Assembly: GCA_947179485.1 (NCBI GenBank)
Contig: OX359246.1
Coordinates: forward strand, 47,781,632-47,845,631
Reading direction: 5' to 3'
Source of the DNA: Allacma fusca
Taxonomy: Eukaryota; Arthropoda; Collembola; Symphypleona; Sminthuridae
DNA length: 64,000 bases
The position numbers and the translations under genes are program-made. A model generated the notes under the pieces. The model did no database searches. It was not told the DNA's origin and worked only from the letters and a program-made list of their open reading frames with translations. Each line of letters opens with the position of its first letter. Position 1 is the first letter of the stretch. This document shows positions 57,178-64,000 of the stretch, in pieces.

Positions 57178-58487
57178 TTTCTTGATGAAATATAGGTACA
57201 ACAGAAAAGGAGATAATAACAATCGAATATTAAATTTGGGTCAGGAAATTTAATGAAGTTCAGTAACCACTACAGACTGGAAATAACCTAGTGAGAGACC
57301 TCATGGGAAAAATAAATAGTTACAACAACAAAGGTAATTGGTGAGACTGGCTCCAGATATTCTAATTACACGTGTAGGGACTAGGGACACAATATTGCAA
57401 TAAATTTTATGTGAAAATAAAATCCGATAATTCTTCTTCCGACTACTCTTCTTCTTCCGACTATTCCCACCTGAATTAAGTACGCACTTAGAAGCTGACA
57501 ACGGTTGTGAAAAGGAGATTGATGATGCTAATACGAAACTGATATAGCTATAGAAACAAGTATTGTTAAAAAAATTCAAGTAATTTTGAAATCAAAACAA
57601 AGGAAAAAGTAAAGACAGTCTCTGATTGTTGAAAACATTGAGGTTTCTTCTAGTTTCTATTGACAGAGGATAAATAATCTCCGCAGATATCTTTGCACAA
57701 GTCGAACTAAACTAAAAGAAGTATTATAGTCCAAGTCATGTGTACAAAGCATTTATTAGGCGTATTTGTGCCCTTGAACCTGAGACACTTAATACTTTTC
57801 CTCCAATGTAGTGATATTGTAGTATTAATGCATATTTCCCATCATACAAAAATATATCCAATGCAAATAGTTTGTATTTTTGTCTGTTTGTCATGTGTAA
57901 TTTGATGATACAGGACACGATCATTACAGAGTGTCGCAAAGGCAAAGGAAAATAATATGACAGAATGAAGGAATTTATTCACAGGATTGGATAAGGAGAA
58001 CAGCAGTAAGTCAATATATACGCGCTCCCGTGATAATGAACAGCTTTCGTCCAGACTTGATTGCTTATACTTAGTACTTATCCTTGTTTACATGTGGGAA
58101 GAAAAGGCCTAGAGAGTTACTACATTTGTGTATAGTCTTAAGTTATCTTCACAAATAATTCTAAAGTCCAAAAACCTTCATCACAAACGGTTGTTAACCC
58201 CTGCCACATGCAGGTCATGGGACTCCAGGTTGATCATGTTTCAGCCGACAAAGTTCTCAAGGCGTTTCTGGTTTCGTTTCAGGAAGTAACCAAGGAGAAA
58301 GTGCAGAGATCAAGATGAGCTCAGCGTAGACGAGCTAACAGACGGATGATGATACTTCAACCCGAATGTATGGAAAGGTCATTCATTGCGCAATTATTAA
58401 AAATCAAATACAATAATTACAACTAATTAAGTGCAATTATTTATAAGTATATACATAACGCCTCAATTACTAGTACTTACTAGTTCC
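57178..58487. other. Intergenic DNA upstream of transporter copy 2
   Basis: No gene recognised. It holds the presumed promoter of the second transporter and a spacer before the decayed third copy. Confidence 0.4.
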
Positions 58488-59885
58488 TAAGTAAACAACT
58501 TGTTGAGAAGCTACTCTTCCAACTCCTGAATGATGCAAGCAATGCACAAGCTCCAAAAGCTAAGGACGTGCAATCGGTTGGGAAAAACTCACGAAAGTGA
58601 AACGAGTAACAACACCCCATGTTATGCCAGCTATGCCAAATCTACTGAGGTAAAATGAATAAGTACAGTATCTTCACTTTCATCTATGCCTTTCACTATT
58701 GAAAGTATAGCAATATATAGACAAAGAAGATAACAGCGATCATTAGAAAACCCGCATGTGTTTTCTTTTTCGTTTGGAAACTCAATAACTTTTCCGGTTT
58801 TGGAACCCCCCCCCCCAATATCTCCAGCTTATACAATCTTACATCTTAGCAATATTAAATAGAATTCTTATTGAAAATTTGGGCAAATCCACGAGACTAG
58901 TTGTCTATGTGTAAGGGAAGTTCAAAATCAAGGTTAACGCTAATTTGTTTGGGTTGTGCTTACATTGACACAGGGTTGGTTTGGTTTAAACCAAATGATT
59001 TAAACCATGGTTTAAACCATGGTTTAAACCAAACGGTTTTTTTTAAATAAAAACCAATGGTTTAAACCAAACACCTAAAATTTTAATATTTTCAATCCAA
59101 AATGCTTATATTTCGTCGTGTACAATACTTGTGCAGTTAGTGTTATATTGTGTAGTTAAACTTTAGTATCGATTAGCTTTTAGTCTTGTACATTTAGAAA
59201 TTCGGAATCGTTTGTAAAATGAAAAATGCCAAACTTGTGTTTATGCTGCAAAGTTATCGTTAAAATTATATCTAAATTATTAAATATTTAATGCTTTGTG
59301 ATACTTACTGAGTTTGGGAAATAAGTGAATTTGTTCAAATTCACATGTTTGTGCATATTAATGAATGTTTTGGATTGAAAATTTGTTTAAACCAAAAAAA
59401 CCTGGTTTAAACCAAAAAAACCCGGTTTAAACCAAAAAAAACCTGGTTGTTTGGTTTTTTTGAAAAAAAAACAAAAAAACCCCCAACCCTGCATTGACAT
59501 ACACTAAAGCGATTGGGAACAAACCGAAACAAACCGCAATAGTTTGTACAGATATATGAGCTTACAATTCGTATACAAGTCCAAGGAACTTTACCTGTAT
59601 AAAAACTTGCTACAAATGTACGATGTTCTGCAAGAAAGTCAGCCCTTTTACATCCATTTCCTGTCTACCCTTCCATCATGGAATCTACTTCAGACTACTT
59701 GCAGCTTCTTTGGCTTTTTTTTTGCGCTGCAGCAAACTTGGATTTTCTGGGATAAAACTATTATCAAAATTCCTTTGCTTTAGCATATTTCTACGCTTAT
59801 AGTTCTAAACAGCCTTGATGAAACTTCTCCGCAATTATTTGCTTCAGTAAACGCCGGAATTGCCGTCATCATGGAGCAAGGGATT
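58488..59885 (-). pseudogene. Decayed third SLC22-type transporter
   Basis: Reading the minus strand, fragments line up with transporter exons in order. A short piece at about 59830-59885 resembles the TM1 region (EIPC.....P.FT). About 59610-59765 matches the start of exon 6 (FIPENPSLLQ...AKEAA against FVPETPRWLL...AEAQ). Pieces at 59495-59540 and 58850-58960 continue exon 6 (FGLFPIALVYV, then LVDLPKFSIRILFN). About 58490-58790 matches exon 7 (KKKTHAGFLMI, GIAGITWGVVTRFT). Frames are broken by stops and indels, exons 4 and 5 are missing, and element J splits exon 6. A possible exon 2 trace lies near 60235-60285. Confidence 0.72.
58971..59491. mobile_element. hAT-like MITE J inserted in the transporter relic
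   Basis: 521 bp. Ends cagggttgg with inverted partner ccaaccctg, typical of hAT, and a perfect 8-bp duplication CATTGACA at 58963-58970 and 59492-59499. Both ends are built from ggtttaaacc palindromic words; the centre is AT-rich. It lies within the exon-6 remnant of the third transporter copy. Confidence 0.93.
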
Positions 59886-61936
59886 TCTCCTGAAAGGATT
59901 ACATAAGTTGCTCAAATTTGGAACACTTCAAAAAACCAACCCCCCAAAATTTGGATAGTAAATTTACAGATATAAATAATAATGGTTTACAGATATTCAG
60001 GTTGATTCTTTGGCTCAGGCCCTTACAACCAAGTTTGTACAATCATTATCTTACTTAACTAAGAGATGTCTTCAATGAGACTTTAAATGCATAGCACCAA
60101 AAAATATAAATGTTCATGTATTCCTTCTTTGTCAAGGATTTTCCAAAAGTTTTGATAAATTTACAGTTATATTATAACTACGTTATAAGGAGTGTTATAA
60201 TTAAACTAATTTTTTTCTTACCACAAACATGATTTCGGATGAAGTCCTTTTCTCGCCCATGTTATAGTGTCAAATTCCTTTCCGAACCAGCAGATTTTAG
60301 ATTTAAGGAGCACAAGAAAATAGTCGGGGAAAAATCGTATTGATCCTACATTTCCGCCTCATTAGAAAGATTAAGAATAGGCACTCATCATTTTAGCGCA
60401 AGATGAGATGTTATGGTTTTAAATTTCTTTTTTGCAACAAATATTTCTATTTGACCTTGTAAACAATCTGAAAGATTTGACAAAAAGGTGCATTACTAGT
60501 TCTTGTGATTGGCATGGTTGCTATCATTTTCTCTGAGAGGGTAGAACGTGTAGTTAATGGTTTTCGTATCTCTTCTAAACTTGCGATGCATCTACTGCCA
60601 GAGACATACAACGTTATTTATTAGCCTCAGCCACCTGGGCTTTTGTGAATAGTTACTGTTGACTGACGGGCTCCAGGTTTGAAGCTATGATGTATGACCT
60701 AACTGTCACTGGAACACAAGGGCTACATTTGGAGTCTGGAACTACACCTTGCTTAAATGCCATATTTTGAATAGCGGCTAGATCTATAAAATATGGGTAG
60801 GATCACATTTTTTACTACCCATGCAAGCGTGAACGGTTTGCAAAACCCTGACCTACTTACAGGGTGTGAGCGATTTTCAGAAACTTTTGTTGGTAAAAGA
60901 GGGTGCACTGGCTTGTCACTGCAATGCCTTTAAAATAAGCCATGCTAGCCTATAATAACAAGGTCGTATGCCTGTACAGGCTGCACAAGAATCCAGTTAC
61001 ACGAAGGAATTACTAAGTAGGATGCTCATAAAAATCATTACATATAGTACAGTGTCTTTCTAATGTGGTATAAAGCGGAGTTTACACGACTTATTGAGGG
61101 CTGAGGACTTCCTGTATATTAACCAAACGACAAACTGGGTGAGAGTTTTCTCTAAATGCAAACTAAACTGTTAGAAGACCATGTAAAATAGGCATGTGCC
61201 TCTAGCTACATTTCTTAATCTCAATATGGTCCATGTGTGTCTGGGATGAAAACCAATATTGTATATTGATTCTTTTTGACACTTGCAATAAAGACAAATA
61301 ATAATAATAATAGTTGTGAAGACTTAAGTACAAAGTGCTTTCAAGTCGTGATTGTGAGTGATAAGTAGCGAGTGCGGCGATTAAATTACGCTTGTTTCAT
61401 CTGGACAATTTTATGTTTTTGCTAAATGTAACGAACTTAATTAAACTTTAGCGACTCAAGAATCCAACCATTTTTGAGTATCAGAGTTTCCTTGTTTTCA
61501 CTTCGAAATTGGACGTACATATGTATACTGTACTACGGTAAAATTTCTGCCAAGTACAGCATTTTTCAAGTATTTTAACATTAAATGTATTATGTATGTA
61601 ATTTTGAAAAAACTATTTATTGTATTTTAAATCTGGATGTTATACAGATTGCAATAAATAAATGTCTTAACTACGCATAGTCAAAATAGTTGGAAGAAAA
61701 CGTTTTCAGGTCAGTTTCGTAGTCAAATGGACCCTCCTTTGTTTTACCTTAACAGCCGTTGTGGATGCTCGCAGGGGACGAAGGAAATGTTAGCGGTAGG
61801 TGAATTTTCAAGTATATTTTTGCGAATCGGAAGTGCTGCTACCTGTTTTCGGTCCAAGGAAAATACATGTATCTAGTTTCCTATACATAACTAAAAGGTA
61901 AATAAAATTTCAGGCTATCGGTTTAGAACTCCGAGG
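59886..61936. other. Intergenic DNA between the transporter relic and element K
   Basis: No intact gene recognised. The part near 60235-60285 may be a trace of transporter exon 2 (minus strand, FDTI...MGEKR against FDNMGAE). The rest is AT-rich. Confidence 0.4.
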
Positions 61937-61944
61937 GTAAGAAC

Positions 61945-63683
61945 TAGGGTTCCCAGACGTCCCGGAATGCCCGGGATAGTCCCGGAATGACAATTGTTGT
62001 CCCGTGTCCCGGCAGGGTGTATTCCGGGACACGTAAATGTCCCGGAAACGTCGAGCTCAAGAAGTTACAAAATTTATTCGAGTTTTTAAGAGAAAAATAA
62101 AATATTTTGTTCTAGAGGAGCTCAATTCAAACGAGAGCATCATGTGCCATCTACATAAAACTAATAAAATCATAAAAATATAATTACAAGCGTAACAAAA
62201 TCGCTTAAGCATCAGGTAATAATTAAAAAGGTCTAGGTTTTACAATTTTATATGGGAAGAGGTTGTCAATTCCAAAAATTGGTTACGTCGAAATGGCAAA
62301 GATGACCAGATCCCTGCTAGGATTTTAGTGTGTACAGCAACTTTCTCTGTGAGTTTGAAGAATTTGGGTTTGTTAAATCTCACATGTAAAGTTCCTAAAA
62401 TCCTAGAGAAAGCAGGTGCTGAAACTAAAAAAAGTTTATATTTTTTCAAACCGAATAATCTGGAGACGATTAAAAATTCAAAACATTTGCTGTTACAGCG
62501 CGAACAATGCGAACGTAAATTACGGTCGCCAAAATTATGGGCTTCAGAAATTCCAGGAAGAAAATCCGTCAATTGTTGCTGTTAATTTCAAATATCACAT
62601 TATACACAACGCTGTAAAAAATGCATGCAATAAATTATCAATGGATGTTGAAGGCTCAGTTTTAAAGGTTTTTATCGAATCTAGCTCGTCTGCAAAGAGA
62701 CTAGACTCATTAAAACAGTTCTGTGAATTTGTGGGTGCGGCTTTCCTTATTTCCAGCACTGGATTTATTCCTTTCTAATAGGTCAGCGTTGAAGACATAT
62801 TTTCTTTTGAAGGAACAAAGTGACTGCCCTGTTATTCGCAAGGTTGTATGTCATAGCAGCAATGAAGATGCTGCGAAAGTAGAATGCCTACCCGAATGTT
62901 ACCTATTTATTGTGCACAGTATTTTACAATAAATGAATTCGCCCATTTTAATGTAGGAGTGTTATGATTGTACTTCTACGGAAGTTTACACCATAATGAA
63001 GTCTCTTCTGGAAAGTTGTGTAAACCGATACAACGATAAATTTTACGGAAGTAGCGCTAATGCAATTCTGAACAGGAAGCTTTGGATTTTTTGAAATCAC
63101 TGCAGACCTATTTTAGCTGACATTTTGATTTCAGTGGTATTAATTTTTTTCTGAAAATGGAACTACCAAATTTGAAATCAGAGGAATTCTTAGTAACCAT
63201 GGCTAATTTACTAAATATTGCCGTTGCACTCTGTATTAAATTAAACGAGGACCAGTTCTACATGAATTTTGCTTACTTCGTCAAACTTGAGTTTTTGATT
63301 GTGATCGGGGATCGTGAGATCGGTCCGTGCAAAGTGGGCTGAGCTTTTTAAGAAAGATCAATGTCCGGAACTACTCAAACTTGTATCGTTCGTGATATTA
63401 ATTCTTCTTAGCAACGATTTTGGACGTTATTTCAGCCTAATGAAGAAAGTTTGGACAGCCGACAGAAACTTAATGTCAACAAAACTTGTGAAGGCAGAGC
63501 TTCAAGTCACGCTTAATGCGCCCTTTTCATGTTGTGGATTGGTTTCTTTTTTGAACAAACCGGAAAACAAAATGTTATTAGATGACAAAAAGGCTGAAAA
63601 ATACAATTAGGAATCGTTTATACGTAAACAAAATTTAAAATTATTTTGTCCGGGAATGACGTTTCAAAAAAGTGGGAACCCTA
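61945..63683 (+). mobile_element. hAT element K with broken transposase
   Basis: 1,739 bp. Ends tagggttcccag and (inverted) tagggttcccac, with a perfect 8-bp duplication GTAAGAAC at 61937-61944 and 63684-63691. The left end is filled with cccggaat/tcccgg words. The interior encodes transposase fragments on the + strand, annotated separately. The intact termini and exact duplication suggest a fairly recent insertion, but the transposase is dead. Confidence 0.92.
62476..63609 (+). pseudogene. hAT transposase remnant (element K)
   Basis: Three blocks in shifted frames. About 62488-62760 reads NNANVNYG...FQEENPSIVAV...HIIHNAVKNACNKL...SSSSAKRLDSLKQFCEFVG, typical of the hAT RNase H-like core. 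About 62723-62930 continues LSLFPALDLFLSNRSALKTYF in another frame. About 63314-63609 holds WAELFKKDQCPELLKLVSFV...RNLMSTKLVKAELQV, the C-terminal hAT dimerisation region. Frameshifts and stops separate the blocks, and the usual Asp before NAN appears as Asn. This resembles the long hAT families in insect genomes with ZNF862-like transposases. Confidence 0.75.
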
Positions 63684-63691
63684 GTAAGAAC

Positions 63692-64000
63692 CCAATGCTT
63701 TACCTCACTGGGGTCTTAGAAATGTGTGGCTTGAACCCACCCAGGGTTTAGCCACTGATGAAATTACTTTCTATTGTCGAAAGCTCTTCAAAACCATCTG
63801 ATATATTTGTCAATTTTTGACCGCATAGAGTCCAAATTCTTTAGTTTCAGAATAAACTTAAGTACAACTAGGCAACAAAGCATTTCGAATTCTGCTCTGA
63901 TTGTGAGTAAAATTGTGCATATTGTACCATCTTAAATATTTGCCTAAGCCAAGACAAAATCAAGTCAGGTAATCAAGTATGCCCCTCTCAAATCAATAAT
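63692..64000. other. Right edge, no feature seen
   Basis: Short AT-rich flank after element K. Nothing coding or repetitive recognised. Confidence 0.4.

Overview
The window is nuclear DNA from an arthropod, most likely a hexapod and possibly a springtail (Collembola). Genes are split by short GT-AG introns, intergenic DNA is AT-rich, and the genes include an insect-type odorant-binding protein, a secreted protein with two peritrophin-type chitin-binding domains, SLC22 transporters and a cystatin-cathepsin F fusion. The hexapod call rests mainly on the odorant-binding protein; the springtail suggestion is an inference from gene content.

Layout. 1-7 kb: a tandem pair of sniffer/C-factor-like short-chain dehydrogenases with the same five-exon structure; intron 2 of the second copy holds an intronless antisense gene for a 239-residue multi-pass membrane protein. 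11.3-14.9 kb: a secreted cathepsin F-like protease of 815 residues with three cystatin domains, whose catalytic-Asn exon is present as two 74-nt alternatives separated by only 32 nt. 16-27 kb: a transposon-rich block with four elements nested inside one another, a 3.4-kb array of a 24-bp satellite and several short hAT-like elements. 28.2-30.6 kb: a chitin-binding protein gene and an odorant-binding protein gene, both on the minus strand. 32.4-43.5 kb: alanine aminotransferase; a mitochondrial-presequence exon at 32.4 kb joins in phase to the body of the gene at 40.8 kb, so the long first intron contains an antisense wax-ester-synthase/DGAT-like gene. 43.7-57.2 kb: two tandem SLC22-type transporter genes on the minus strand with matching exon lengths, separated by three transposon insertions. 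58.5-59.9 kb: a decayed third SLC22 paralogue split by a hAT element. 61.9-63.7 kb: a hAT element with a broken transposase.

The outstanding features are (1) the mutually exclusive catalytic exons of the multicystatin protease, (2) a four-level transposon nest with target-site duplications readable at each level, (3) at least twelve hAT-like insertions whose ends are filled with element-specific short words, (4) two antisense nested genes, and (5) a 24-bp satellite with a 624-bp higher-order period that is open in all three forward frames. Exon models were built by hand from splice sites, reading-phase continuity and family similarity; no alignment, RNA or database evidence was available.
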